A DNA stretch of 64,000 nt, taken from positions 554,583-618,582 of the forward strand of contig CAJNDS010002165.1 in assembly GCA_905221605.1 (NCBI GenBank), written 5' to 3'. This stretch comes from Symbiodinium natans (taxonomy: Eukaryota; Sar; Dinophyceae; Suessiales; Symbiodiniaceae). This document shows, in pieces, positions 55,061 to 64,000 of this stretch; the stretch's first letter is position 1; each line of letters starts with the position of its first letter. The notes below the pieces were generated by a model, which was not told the DNA's origin, did not search any database, and saw only the letters and a list, made by a program, of their open reading frames with translations. Made by a program: the position numbers and the translations under genes.

Positions 55061-57724
55061 ATGGACGGCTACCAGTGGTACCAACAAAGTTGGCAGCGGC
55101 AGCCGCCTCCTCCTCCTCCTCCACCAGACTATCAGGCACATCCTCCTCCTCCTCCTCCTCCTCCCGAGACGCCACACTCGACGACACATTACCCAGGAGA
55201 TGATCAAGGATGGCAAGGCCGATGGAACCAACACCCACCAGCCGGAGGAGTACACGCTCAATACCAGTGGCCACCCCACCAGGATGCAGCATCTCTACGG
55301 CCACAATGGATGGCACCAGCCGCCTTCTTGGATCAAATGCAATTCGGCCCTCCGACGCATAGTCGTGATGATGCAGCAGGATACGCACCTTCGAGTCAAA
55401 CGACGGGCCCACATTCACAGACGACCAACCAGAACATCCATCTTCACCATCAACATGCCAGTCCTCAACAACACGGTCGCAGCGATCACCCGGAAGCACG
55501 ACCAGCACCTCTACATCCACAACCTCACTCCTACCCCCAGACCACAAGTCATTGGCAGAATCCGGACCCACCTCCGTATCCTCAGCATGGCCAGCAATAT
55601 CATCAAGGCCAAGATCCACGACCAGACCACCACCCTCGAGACTTTGCGCACCACCATCAACAACAAAGCCCTCCTCAGGGTCGACCAGAATGGAATCATG
55701 TCGCACCTCGGCCAGCACACTATCTTCCGCAACAGATGAATGTCCCACAACGAGCAGATCATTCCGTGTTCGCGCAAGCAGAGCCTCATCCTCCAGTTCG
55801 AGAAGGACCTTACCCCATCTCCCTACTAAATACCCCGGGCGCCTATGCACATCGAGATCCAGCAGAACACGACCAGCCACGTCAGCAAGATGCTCCAGTT
55901 GACACACAACACCCAGACCAAGGACGCAGATCTCAGCAAGACCCTACTCAAGCATATACTCACCGAGATCCGCAGCGAGACGCAGCACGACAGGAGCCTT
56001 TGTCACAGTCCAGACCATTTCCGGCACCTAAGCGATCTATGCCCACCCAGATTTCTGACACACAACAAGATGACCATCAAAGAGGCCAACCGGTTCATCA
56101 CGGAGAACATCCACCACCTCGTCAAGCCCCAGAGCCACCCTCCCAAACCATGTCGATGACGACACCGTCCCAGATGACGGAGATGTTCACGTGCATCACA
56201 GGCATGATTGAGAAAGTCGTGGCACCGCTACTTCAGTCCCATGCCAGAGCCGCCCCAACGCAACTACAACATCCTGGCGACCAACACAGAGCAGAGTCCT
56301 TTACCACACACCACACCCGAAGTCGCAGCCGAACCACCTACGAGCCCAGCCCAGCCCACCCCAGGAGCACCAGATCTACGCGACACACGCACCCCCCCCA
56401 CCAGACAGACAGAACCAGACGGCCACGCAGTCCAAGAAGATCCAGATCCACACGTCGACACTCGGAAGAAGCCGAATCGCGAACATCGAGAAGGCGCTCT
56501 TCTCCGGTTCATCATCACCGCACGTCCCAACCAACACCATCACAACGCAGCCCCTCCCCAAGCAGCACCAGGCGCAGAGGCACGACCGTCGTTCTCACCC
56601 CCGCGCTCCACCGATCTGCTTCACACACGGCGACCCACAGTGACACACCTGCTTCCTCATCCCGACTACCCCAAGCACCCTCAGAAGCCGCTTCACACAA
56701 TGCAGGAACAGAAACCGAATCAGGCTTCAAGCCTGAAGAACGTCGACGCATGAAGATGCTCTACCAAGACGCCTTGGCAGACCCCTACAGGCTCGCGTGT
56801 GTGTCCGAGATGTACCACCAACAAGACCCACCACCGCCCATGGACCCTTCCAGCACAGGCGTCCGATACATGAACGACATCATGCACGACATCTCCAACC
56901 CAGCACAGATGGCCATCCGCCAGGTGGCAAGATCCTTCGCTTGCTCTCACTACAAGATCACGCCCTTCCTCGGCAAGTTCAGAAATCGCCCCAACACCGA
57001 CACGGTGATCCACCCGGAGCTCATCCACGTCGACCCCTACAGCAACAAACAGGACACCACCGACTACCCACTGGTACAAGTCCTCGTCATACCACTACGC
57101 ACCACCAAACCCCCACCTCACGCACACGATGCCAACAGTCCATCACCTCCCAAGCACAAGGCATATTGGTCACACGCTACCGATGAAGCAGGCCTATGGC
57201 ACATCCTGCGCGAGGGCTTCGTCAGACCCACGAATTGGGAGCCCACCAATTGGGATGACGACAACCTCCCCTACAACAAAGCATACTTACCCCACCGTGG
57301 GTTCAACGGATTCCACCAAGACAACTCACCCGACAACCTTCAACTCGGATTTTGCCACACCAACCTCCGCAAAGCCCTCCGCCTTCCAAAGGCCAGAGCA
57401 GGTCCTGCCGAACGAGAAATAGCCACAGGTTTCACCATATTTGGACGCGTCACATCGTCCACCTCCCAGCATAGCCACATGCGGCAGAAGGGAGGGGGAT
57501 GGACGACTCAGAAGGCGCTCATCGAGGCACACTTCAACGACACCAGCCGAGCCAGTCGCAACTTCACTACAGTCTTCTCCCACACCGAGAAGAGCGTCAT
57601 TGATGCACAGTACGCTGAGATCACCGGGATCACCATCAACGTCTTCCACCCTAGACCCTCACCCACCACACCACCTCCAGTTCCCAACAGATCCCGAGAC
57701 AATGAACGCGGACAACAACGTTGA
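55061..57724 (+). CDS. Element ORF1: Pro/Gln/His-rich, RS region, globular C-terminus
   Basis: An 887-codon frame with a good start context. Residues 1-50 carry two Pro runs. Residues 50-400 are Gln/His/Pro-rich and disordered. Residues about 430-520 are an Arg/Ser region (RSRSRTTYEPSPAHPRSTRS, RSPRRSRSTRRH) like SR proteins or viral nucleocapsids, so RNA binding is likely. From about 555 to 870 the sequence is globular: EERRRMKMLYQDALADPYRL, RQVARSFACSHYKITPFLGK, and AYWSHATDEAGLWHILREGF from 701. The HAT...L..IL..GF pattern is reminiscent of the first motif of ADP-ribosyltransferase-like folds, but the remaining catalytic motifs are not evident. No family is assigned. A decayed copy lies at 51.5 kb. 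It is the first of four ORFs in a row. Confidence 0.75.
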   Translation: MDGYQWYQQSWQRQPPPPPPPPDYQAHPPPPPPPPETPHSTTHYPGDDQGWQGRWNQHPPAGGVHAQYQWPPHQDAASLRPQWMAPAAFLDQMQFGPPTHSRDDAAGYAPSSQTTGPHSQTTNQNIHLHHQHASPQQHGRSDHPEARPAPLHPQPHSYPQTTSHWQNPDPPPYPQHGQQYHQGQDPRPDHHPRDFAHHHQQQSPPQGRPEWNHVAPRPAHYLPQQMNVPQRADHSVFAQAEPHPPVREGPYPISLLNTPGAYAHRDPAEHDQPRQQDAPVDTQHPDQGRRSQQDPTQAYTHRDPQRDAARQEPLSQSRPFPAPKRSMPTQISDTQQDDHQRGQPVHHGEHPPPRQAPEPPSQTMSMTTPSQMTEMFTCITGMIEKVVAPLLQSHARAAPTQLQHPGDQHRAESFTTHHTRSRSRTTYEPSPAHPRSTRSTRHTHPPHQTDRTRRPRSPRRSRSTRRHSEEAESRTSRRRSSPVHHHRTSQPTPSQRSPSPSSTRRRGTTVVLTPALHRSASHTATHSDTPASSSRLPQAPSEAASHNAGTETESGFKPEERRRMKMLYQDALADPYRLACVSEMYHQQDPPPPMDPSSTGVRYMNDIMHDISNPAQMAIRQVARSFACSHYKITPFLGKFRNRPNTDTVIHPELIHVDPYSNKQDTTDYPLVQVLVIPLRTTKPPPHAHDANSPSPPKHKAYWSHATDEAGLWHILREGFVRPTNWEPTNWDDDNLPYNKAYLPHRGFNGFHQDNSPDNLQLGFCHTNLRKALRLPKARAGPAEREIATGFTIFGRVTSSTSQHSHMRQKGGGWTTQKALIEAHFNDTSRASRNFTTVFSHTEKSVIDAQYAEITGITINVFHPRPSPTTPPPVPNRSRDNERGQQR

Positions 57725-58187
57725 CAACTACCTGAGCTGGCGAATCCTTCCACCTCATCGTGAAGAGCAAAGTGACGATTTCTTTTTCACCTTCACGAAC
57801 CCTCACTCGTGCGGTACCAGCGCGGAAGACGTCAAGCGGAACAGGTCGCAGATTGGATGAAGTGCACCCCCACCCCACCACACATCACTCTGCAGTCCCG
57901 AACTGTTTGAAATCTCTGCACCGAGGTCTATGCATTTAGCCCGATGTGTGCGCTAGTTACGGATTGCAATCGAATACATGTAGTACAGCGTCATGGATGA
58001 ATTAGCCTGTCTTTTCTTTTCGGCACATGAGATCACGCGTCAAGTGAATTCGTGCACTACGGTGATGCGTTAGACCTTGACCTTGAGAGACATGCTCCGG
58101 CTGCCTTTAGGTGTCGTTAGTGCTGATTGCATTTCGCATGCAGTTTTGCTCTTGACCATAACGGATCATTAGACGCTCACTTTCATC
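57725..58187. other. Spacer between ORF1 and ORF2
   Basis: There are 463 bp without a supported gene. The next ATG (58188) has a good context (ATCATGG). Nothing marks an intron, terminator or separate promoter. Confidence 0.5.
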
Positions 58188-60608
58188 ATGGATCCGGCAG
58201 AAGATATGGAGCACGCCCTTCACCGCTGGCTAAGTGGACAAGTCGCTGATCATCAGGTCGTGCAAGTACTAGGACCCCAAATACTACAAAGATGGCAAGC
58301 ACTCTTGGTGAGTATCGTGGAGGAGGATGACACCCCCATCATCACGGACACGTCGTCGATGCCAGCCAGACCATGGACGACCAACTTGCACCCATCCAAA
58401 TACATGGAGATGCTCAGCGCCACTGACGAGGGCACCAGCAACACCGTCAACAGATTTCGACAGCAAACCATGAAGGCCAAGATACTGCACCAATCCAGAT
58501 TGCGCGCGGTGCAGACCGACTACCCCGAGATAATCGGCCAAGGACGACTACAAGACATGGAAATCAAACCCGGTCGAGTTCTCGCCTCCGCGGAAAATCA
58601 CGGTACCATGCCCCATACCCTTCCCCCTCCAACCTCTTCACAAGACCATGCGAACCAATTCCAGAGATGGTATCCCAATCGACAAACACCACCCCAGGAC
58701 CACGCCACCGGCATGTCCATGAATTATGCCGGCACGTACCAACCTGTCAGAGACCTACAAACCTGGCACACCGGAGCCTTCCCACACATTCCCGTACCTC
58801 CCGACCGCACAGTACCTCCTCCCGAAGAACGGCATCACAGAGAAGACAGATCCAGGTCGCCACTTCGAAACCCTGGCGTCCACACGATGGGCACGCACGT
58901 CAGCAGCTTGCAACAACTGCTAGACAGCCTTGAATCAGCTGTCGACGCGCAATCCGTCACACAACATCACGACCAAGGCCGGCTACGCCCAGTTCTACCA
59001 GTGGATCAGATAGAGAGAGTGCAGCCGCAGTGGTGGAGACGACCGATTCGACCGGAACTTGTTCACATGCTACCTCCGGTTGAACCACACCATTGGGAAC
59101 TCCAAGAGGACGGCACACCCGTCATTCGATTCTTCCCCAACCGCATGACCTTCCTCCCGAAGCAGCTGGTGCACAAGTTCCCCTCACTCCAACAAGAACT
59201 TCACAACAGCATCCTCATGACCTGGGACCAATACAAGGACGACGCATCCACCCACGTCCAGATGGCACGCTACGCCGACTCCGTCGACATTCCCCAACCC
59301 AAGCCCCTACACCTGCGACTACGTGCCCTCCTACACGAAATTCTATCAGGAACCGCTGCAGTTCATATCCTACAGTTCACAGCCATACAGTTTAGGATGC
59401 TCGTACGCAAAGGTACTTGCCCAGATTTGGCCACAATGCCCAACCTTTATCAGCTTTGGCACTGGGGCTACATCAAATTCCGAAGTGTGAACCCGGAACT
59501 CTGGATGTTCACACACAACTTCGCAGATCCCAGAACTATGGGCAGGCTGGAGCAGACCTGCACTCACTTCCACAGAGTCTGGTCAGCACACGTCCTACCC
59601 AGCACAGCAGGATTGGTACCCCTGCTTCCGCCTATACAAGACCTTTGCGTGGTGCTCCATAGTACCACGCCACCCTTCCACCAGCCGATGTTTGCGAAGT
59701 ACAACACCATCTCGGGCATCATGACCATGCAGGCGGTTAGCAACATAGTCTTCCGCAAGGCTCACCATGACCTACAGCTCCACAGAACATGGCCCAGCAT
59801 CGATTCCCACACAGAATGCCTTCAGGGAACCAATACGTTCCAGATTCCGGACCACTGGTCAACTAACATATGGACCGACACGCTTCAGAAGCTCACCCAC
59901 ACGACCAGCTGGACGCCACCCTCCACTTCCGACATCCGCACCAAACTCACCATCGACCACCTCCACAGCGACACACTGCCCACCATGGTATGGACACCGA
60001 GATTCGCCTTACCCCTCACCTCACAACAGATCCACGCAGTTCAAGTCTCCACCCAAGCAGCACATGTACTACATCGACTTTGGGACCCACTCATCTTCAC
60101 CTTTACGGACCCTTGCCACACCATCGACGGTTTCGACGCCAAGCGGACAAGCCGGCCTGATTTGATCGGCAAATTTCACCGACTCAGTCCAGGAGGACAA
60201 ATGCCAATGTTAGCCATCCCGGCCAGCAGCGTGATGGAGACACAGTTGGACTGGGCCTGGTTCCAAACCACTACAGCATCCAGTTCCTCGTTCAGATGGC
60301 TGTCTCTACCCCTTGCAGTCATCGGACACCCCAGAACACACTCGGTCTTTTGGACCCACCCGAAGATATCAGGCCAAATCCAACGTCACCAAGCTCTACA
60401 TGTACATCAAACCACGTGGTTGGCGGTATCGGGAACACCTACAGGCTTCCAAGAGGATCCAGACATCAAGCAGAATCAAGCGCAAGCCACGCCAACTCAG
60501 GAGGAATGGACGGACTTCATCAACCAACGACAAGCTCTACTAGAACTTCAACGACGCACCACCGTTGACCAAGAAGCAGGCCAACATCAATGGAAGTATG
60601 TGAAGTGA
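58188..60608 (+). CDS. Element ORF2: large protein of unknown function
   Basis: An 806-codon frame (MDPAEDMEHALHRWLSGQVA). Residues 1-130 look helical. About 130-250 are Pro/His/Gln-rich with a short RS stretch (EDRSRSPLRNPG). From about 280 to 770 it is globular, with many Trp, His and aromatic residues (HWELQEDGTPVIRFFPNRMT, FRMLVRKGTCPDLATMPNLY, QTTWLAVSGTPTGFQEDPDI). I see no polymerase, protease, recombinase or nuclease motif. It could be a structural protein or a new enzyme. Codon use and C-rich composition match ORF1, ORF3 and ORF4, which supports a common origin. Confidence 0.7.
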   Translation: MDPAEDMEHALHRWLSGQVADHQVVQVLGPQILQRWQALLVSIVEEDDTPIITDTSSMPARPWTTNLHPSKYMEMLSATDEGTSNTVNRFRQQTMKAKILHQSRLRAVQTDYPEIIGQGRLQDMEIKPGRVLASAENHGTMPHTLPPPTSSQDHANQFQRWYPNRQTPPQDHATGMSMNYAGTYQPVRDLQTWHTGAFPHIPVPPDRTVPPPEERHHREDRSRSPLRNPGVHTMGTHVSSLQQLLDSLESAVDAQSVTQHHDQGRLRPVLPVDQIERVQPQWWRRPIRPELVHMLPPVEPHHWELQEDGTPVIRFFPNRMTFLPKQLVHKFPSLQQELHNSILMTWDQYKDDASTHVQMARYADSVDIPQPKPLHLRLRALLHEILSGTAAVHILQFTAIQFRMLVRKGTCPDLATMPNLYQLWHWGYIKFRSVNPELWMFTHNFADPRTMGRLEQTCTHFHRVWSAHVLPSTAGLVPLLPPIQDLCVVLHSTTPPFHQPMFAKYNTISGIMTMQAVSNIVFRKAHHDLQLHRTWPSIDSHTECLQGTNTFQIPDHWSTNIWTDTLQKLTHTTSWTPPSTSDIRTKLTIDHLHSDTLPTMVWTPRFALPLTSQQIHAVQVSTQAAHVLHRLWDPLIFTFTDPCHTIDGFDAKRTSRPDLIGKFHRLSPGGQMPMLAIPASSVMETQLDWAWFQTTTASSSSFRWLSLPLAVIGHPRTHSVFWTHPKISGQIQRHQALHVHQTTWLAVSGTPTGFQEDPDIKQNQAQATPTQEEWTDFINQRQALLELQRRTTVDQEAGQHQWKYVK

Positions 60609-60828
60609 TGAAGTCCCAGCAATGACAGTTTCACGATGGAACGAACTCAGCCACATGGACCCGTTGAGAGAAGTTGCAGCCATATGCACCTCACATCCTG
60701 CATGCAATTTTTGGAACACGCTGTTTCTGCAAGTGTAGTGTTTTTTGCGCCTGACACAGCCGTTGCGTGCCTCACGTAGGCTTTTTCACTAACAGCTGAA
60801 CATATCAGCATCCCCAGACCCCCGCGCC

Positions 60829-62541
60829 ATGGCAGACAGACGTGATCGCCACGATCAACGGCATGCTCAATGGCATGCAGACCCACACAGACGAGGTAAC
60901 CGTTCCAGACGATCCAGATCACCCAGAAGATTCAGCACGCCAAGACCACCTAGGAGGCACCGCACCAGGTCAGCATCACCGAGATCCACGCGCACATTCC
61001 ACTCCAACCCACGTCCTAGTTCGGGACCAACTTTGACCCCCAGATCCACATTTACAACGTCCCACACGCCTCTTCATCACGGACAAGATTCGGCGCACAA
61101 CCCACGACGAGATCGCCACCGTCATGATCAGCGACTCCCGATATACGGGAACTCTCCCATCCAATCTACTCAATCTTCAGCCCCTACCCCAGCCCGCCCT
61201 AACCCCAAAGAACGCGCCAAGGAAGTGCTCCAGGACATCTTTCACCAGCCCAACAACGACCTCCCAGACCATTGGGATTCCACCGAGCTGCTCTACGACA
61301 AAAACCAGTATGGAGGAGTCCAGATGCCCAGAATCGTACCTGCCACGTCATCGGCCAAGAAAAATGGCACGGCAGGTATGGATCCTTTCGACATAAAACT
61401 TTGGCAAGTGGCCTTCGAGGGCAAGCACAATTATATGTTGCGACAACTCGCCAACGGAAGATGGACTCAGTTCCAAGGCCACAAGTCACTACCCGATGCC
61501 GTGTTTCACATGAAACTCTCCACCTTCATCCGCAACCGCAACATTCGCATCGAGACCATCGCAGTCAACTATTGGAAGTGGAAAAACGGTACTGAAATGC
61601 TGCCCTCTGAAGCCCAACGGAAGGAAGCCATGGAGATGCTCGTCGCCAACATTGGAGACCTCCTCATGCGCTACAACAATCCCCCCGCTGTACAACCCCA
61701 AGTACGTGCCCAACTAGCACAGAAAGAAGCGGAGATAGCAGGATTACGCGCACAGCTTGCAAGTCAGAGCCGCAAGACACCCTTCCCGCAGGGCATCATC
61801 CCACCTACCCAAACCCAGATGCCCAACTTCTTCGAAACAGGCACCAGCAAGACTTCACCATCATCCGGTAAACAACCACATCCACACCGAGATCTGTGCG
61901 CTCAGGACAACACCCACGACCTTGTGCAGGTTATCGACGCCGACGACACCCAAGTATCGCAACCGATAGCATCCGAAGTGGCCGAACAAGCACCTCAACC
62001 CCCTCCCCCTCTCCACCCCCACCCGCCTACCGTGGAAGACGAGCTGGATCCCAACCTCATTGGAGGCATCACCACACCCTCCTACCAGCCCAGCCCGAGA
62101 TCTCCGGTTACAGGTGAACCAGCATCCAGCCGCCCGTTCGAATCACCAGGCGACAGACAAAACAAAGTCCTCCTCGACATCGTCAACGCATTCGACGACG
62201 AAGAACTCATCCAGTATCTTAGCGGCATAGCTCCGCAGCGAGAACCAGATGACAAGGCCAAAATGGACAAGATCCGACAAGTACATGAACTCACCAGCTC
62301 GCTATCAAGATACGCGGCCCCGTCAGCAACAACCTGGATCTCCACCCTCAAGATGTCTGGGCCTAAACTACAGGCCCAGAAAGAAATTGCCAAGAGACTC
62401 ACGGTGTATGCGGAGGCGCATCCAAAAGATCAGGCATACCAGGACATGGTGAAGGCCTGGTCACTTCCCAAGCTCACCAACACAGCAGGGACGGCAGCAG
62501 TCGCTATCGTGGTAGCAGGCCTCGCTTCCTACCTACATTGA
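60829..62541 (+). CDS. Element ORF3: RS-rich N-terminus, coiled coil, C-terminal membrane anchor
   Basis: A 570-codon frame with start context GCCATGG. Residues 1-110 are Arg/Ser/His/Pro-rich (RRGNRSRRSRSPRRFS), a likely nucleic-acid-binding region. Residues about 130-290 are globular (FDIKLWQVAFEGKHNYMLRQ, FHMKLSTFIRNRNIRIETIA). A short coiled coil follows (AQLAQKEAEIAGLRAQLASQ), then a disordered Pro-rich stretch (PPPPLHPHPPTVEDELDP), a second helical domain and a hydrophobic end, TAAVAIVVAGLASYLH, that could be a tail anchor. RNA binding plus a membrane tail recalls nucleocapsid or gag-like proteins, but this is inference. A remnant lies at 53.0-53.2 kb. Confidence 0.75.
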   Translation: MADRRDRHDQRHAQWHADPHRRGNRSRRSRSPRRFSTPRPPRRHRTRSASPRSTRTFHSNPRPSSGPTLTPRSTFTTSHTPLHHGQDSAHNPRRDRHRHDQRLPIYGNSPIQSTQSSAPTPARPNPKERAKEVLQDIFHQPNNDLPDHWDSTELLYDKNQYGGVQMPRIVPATSSAKKNGTAGMDPFDIKLWQVAFEGKHNYMLRQLANGRWTQFQGHKSLPDAVFHMKLSTFIRNRNIRIETIAVNYWKWKNGTEMLPSEAQRKEAMEMLVANIGDLLMRYNNPPAVQPQVRAQLAQKEAEIAGLRAQLASQSRKTPFPQGIIPPTQTQMPNFFETGTSKTSPSSGKQPHPHRDLCAQDNTHDLVQVIDADDTQVSQPIASEVAEQAPQPPPPLHPHPPTVEDELDPNLIGGITTPSYQPSPRSPVTGEPASSRPFESPGDRQNKVLLDIVNAFDDEELIQYLSGIAPQREPDDKAKMDKIRQVHELTSSLSRYAAPSATTWISTLKMSGPKLQAQKEIAKRLTVYAEAHPKDQAYQDMVKAWSLPKLTNTAGTAAVAIVVAGLASYLH

Positions 62542-62601
62542 CTAGGTACCCTACTCACAACTCAGCAACCCTCCAGACGACTCAACCGCATACACTCCTC
62601 C

Positions 62602-64000
62602 ATGGTGAAGTGCATGGACATCGCGAAGAGCGTGGTCCAATACACATTTCACCGCATACCTTTCTTACACAGATACTCCACTTGGCTCTACGGCAAGTTT
62701 TGGCTCACCGCTCTTTGCCATTTTCCTCGACGCCAAGTAGATCGACGCAGGCTGGTACGCCTCAAGCAGTTTCACCGTATCACCCCGGAGCTCTACACAT
62801 TCGAATTTTTCAATCAGCCGAACGCAGTGTACTGGAGAGTCGACCACGGACGCATGTTTGAGCACCTCTATATTGGCAGCACCTCCACGAAAGTCACAGT
62901 CAGAGAAGACAACCGACGTAGAAAACACAACGCGCTCGCCGCTCAAAAACTGGTCAACGCAGAACCAGCCATACACTACTGGCACACCACTAACACATAT
63001 TGGGAGTTCGTTCCGATCAAAGTCCGCAGCGTTGACGATGTGGCAGAGTTGCACATGATTGAGCAGGCAGACATCGCGGACCTCCAACCCTCCCTCAACG
63101 CCCCCTTCATCTACAAACACTTCAAGGAAGACACAGGCCACACCTTCCAACCCAAGACCATCTGCGACGTCAACGTGCTGGCAACCAAACTACGCGCCCG
63201 ACTACATCGACACCTAGGCAGGAAAACCAGACCTTGGCGAGCCGTCAAGGTACAGGTTGACACCAAAACGCGCATGTGGGGCCTCCTCACCGCCCTGTGC
63301 TCCACCACGGCTCTGCGATGGAAAACCACCAGAACGTTGATGAGTAGCAACTTCCCGGCCGAGAACATATACACACTACTACGAATGACCAACATCCTTG
63401 AATCCCCGTACAAGGAGTTCTGCAAGGCAGCATTGGTCAAGGCACTGGACAAGAGACATATGGAGATCCCTAACATAAGGCCCCTCGTCACCAGTTTGCT
63501 CCCACCTATGGAAGAATGCCAACGCCATCTACGAGAAGTTCTACGCGCCATCATCGCAAGCCACTACCACGAACTATGTCCACTACATGTTCCGAAGACC
63601 ACGGTGGTAGCCAAACCAGGATCCAGTATCGAGGCCCAGTGCCACAACTGGCAGCGAATGTGTTTTGGTCCAAAACTTGCGAGAAGATGCACTTGCCCCA
63701 ACCCTACACAGGAACTCAGTGAACATCAGGTCATTGACCTTCAGACCGCACACGCATCACCAGAAGACCCTCTACACCACATCGTCACTTACTCATCCAA
63801 GACGGGTACCTTCCCGGAACCAGATACTTGGATTTCGCAGACGACGGAAGATGTTCGAAAATGGTGCAGACGTAATGGACTTTCCATCCCATCCAGGGAG
63901 GCCGTACAGCTCGCCCTTGCCCCGGCGGCACGGCTCAGCCACAACGTGAAGCAGCAACACGTGAACCACCACATGGTCAAAAGCCTCAAAACTCAGTACA
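62602..64000 (+). CDS. Element ORF4 (partial): GIY-YIG nuclease domain protein
   Basis: The frame is open from the ATG at 62602 to the window end (466 codons, no stop). Residues about 76-170 carry a GIY-YIG endonuclease signature: VYWRVD at 76-81 (GIY position), LYIGST at 89-94 (YIG), Arg101 and His109, then ELHMIEQADI with Glu154 and PSLNAP with Asn166. Such domains nick DNA in homing endonucleases, UvrC and Penelope-like retroelements. Downstream are Cys pairs (C-x6-C-x8-CTC at about residues 345-363) that could bind zinc, then RKWCRRNGLSIPSREAVQLA. The rest is cut by the window edge. If a reverse transcriptase follows, this would be a Penelope-like element with an N-terminal GIY-YIG domain. 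It starts only 60 bp after ORF3. Confidence 0.8.
   Translation, partial: MVKCMDIAKSVVQYTFHRIPFLHRYSTWLYGKFWLTALCHFPRRQVDRRRLVRLKQFHRITPELYTFEFFNQPNAVYWRVDHGRMFEHLYIGSTSTKVTVREDNRRRKHNALAAQKLVNAEPAIHYWHTTNTYWEFVPIKVRSVDDVAELHMIEQADIADLQPSLNAPFIYKHFKEDTGHTFQPKTICDVNVLATKLRARLHRHLGRKTRPWRAVKVQVDTKTRMWGLLTALCSTTALRWKTTRTLMSSNFPAENIYTLLRMTNILESPYKEFCKAALVKALDKRHMEIPNIRPLVTSLLPPMEECQRHLREVLRAIIASHYHELCPLHVPKTTVVAKPGSSIEAQCHNWQRMCFGPKLARRCTCPNPTQELSEHQVIDLQTAHASPEDPLHHIVTYSSKTGTFPEPDTWISQTTEDVRKWCRRNGLSIPSREAVQLALAPAARLSHNVKQQHVNHHMVKSLKTQY

Overview
The window looks like nuclear DNA of a dinoflagellate, probably a Symbiodiniaceae-like photosynthetic species (genus not determinable from the sequence alone). 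The evidence is dense plant-type telomere-like TTTAGGG repeats inside the chromosome, light-harvesting (chlorophyll a-c/peridinin type) genes cut into very small exons, introns with GT, GC or GA donors and a G shared by both exon edges, a dinoflagellate-style copia element, and FNQSL-type leucine-rich repeat fragments.

Region 1 (about 1-31.2 kb, minus strand). At first sight this is only degenerate TTTAGGG/CCCTAAA repeat. Reading the short non-repeat islands on the minus strand shows that they are exons. Two light-harvesting complex (LHC) genes can be assembled nearly end to end: LHC gene A (8719-17961, 13 exons found, 5' end unresolved) and LHC gene B (18879-28739, about 14 exons, from the start Met with an AFVAP-type leader to a 17-nt last exon). 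In the joined frames they give LHC helices 1, 2 and 3 in the correct order. A third minus-strand gene of unknown function lies downstream (1253-6024, perhaps to about 8.5 kb). Exons average about 50 nt and introns several hundred nt. In at least nine introns the repeats run as (TTTAGGG)n next to the donor and (CCCTAAA)n next to the acceptor in the sense of the transcript, so the intron can fold back on itself. Other introns contain inverted-repeat, MITE/introner-like units or minisatellites.

Region 2 (about 28.7-36 kb) has no convincing gene. It lies between minus-strand genes on the left and plus-strand genes on the right, so it is a candidate divergent strand-switch (transcription start) region. 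It holds a CCCGGGACA-rich block, a 21-bp tandem array, a long TTTAGGG array, a foldback inverted repeat of about 640 bp and a remnant of a low-complexity gene.

Region 3 (36-49 kb, plus strand) holds four or five intron-poor ORFs of unknown function, a 5'-truncated and frameshifted Ty1/copia element (CCHC gag, protease, SAP-like segment, integrase, reverse transcriptase, RNase H), and lysine/glutamate-rich coiled-coil ORFs.

Region 4 (49-64 kb, plus strand) holds a repeated 5' module in three copies, a decayed element copy, and then a set of four large, closely spaced ORFs (55061 to the window end). The fourth ORF carries a clear GIY-YIG nuclease signature and runs off the window. I read this as a multi-ORF mobile element, possibly of the Penelope-like class with an N-terminal GIY-YIG domain; the reverse transcriptase that would prove this lies, if present, beyond the window. 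This element and the telomere-repeat introns are the best candidates for undescribed biology here.
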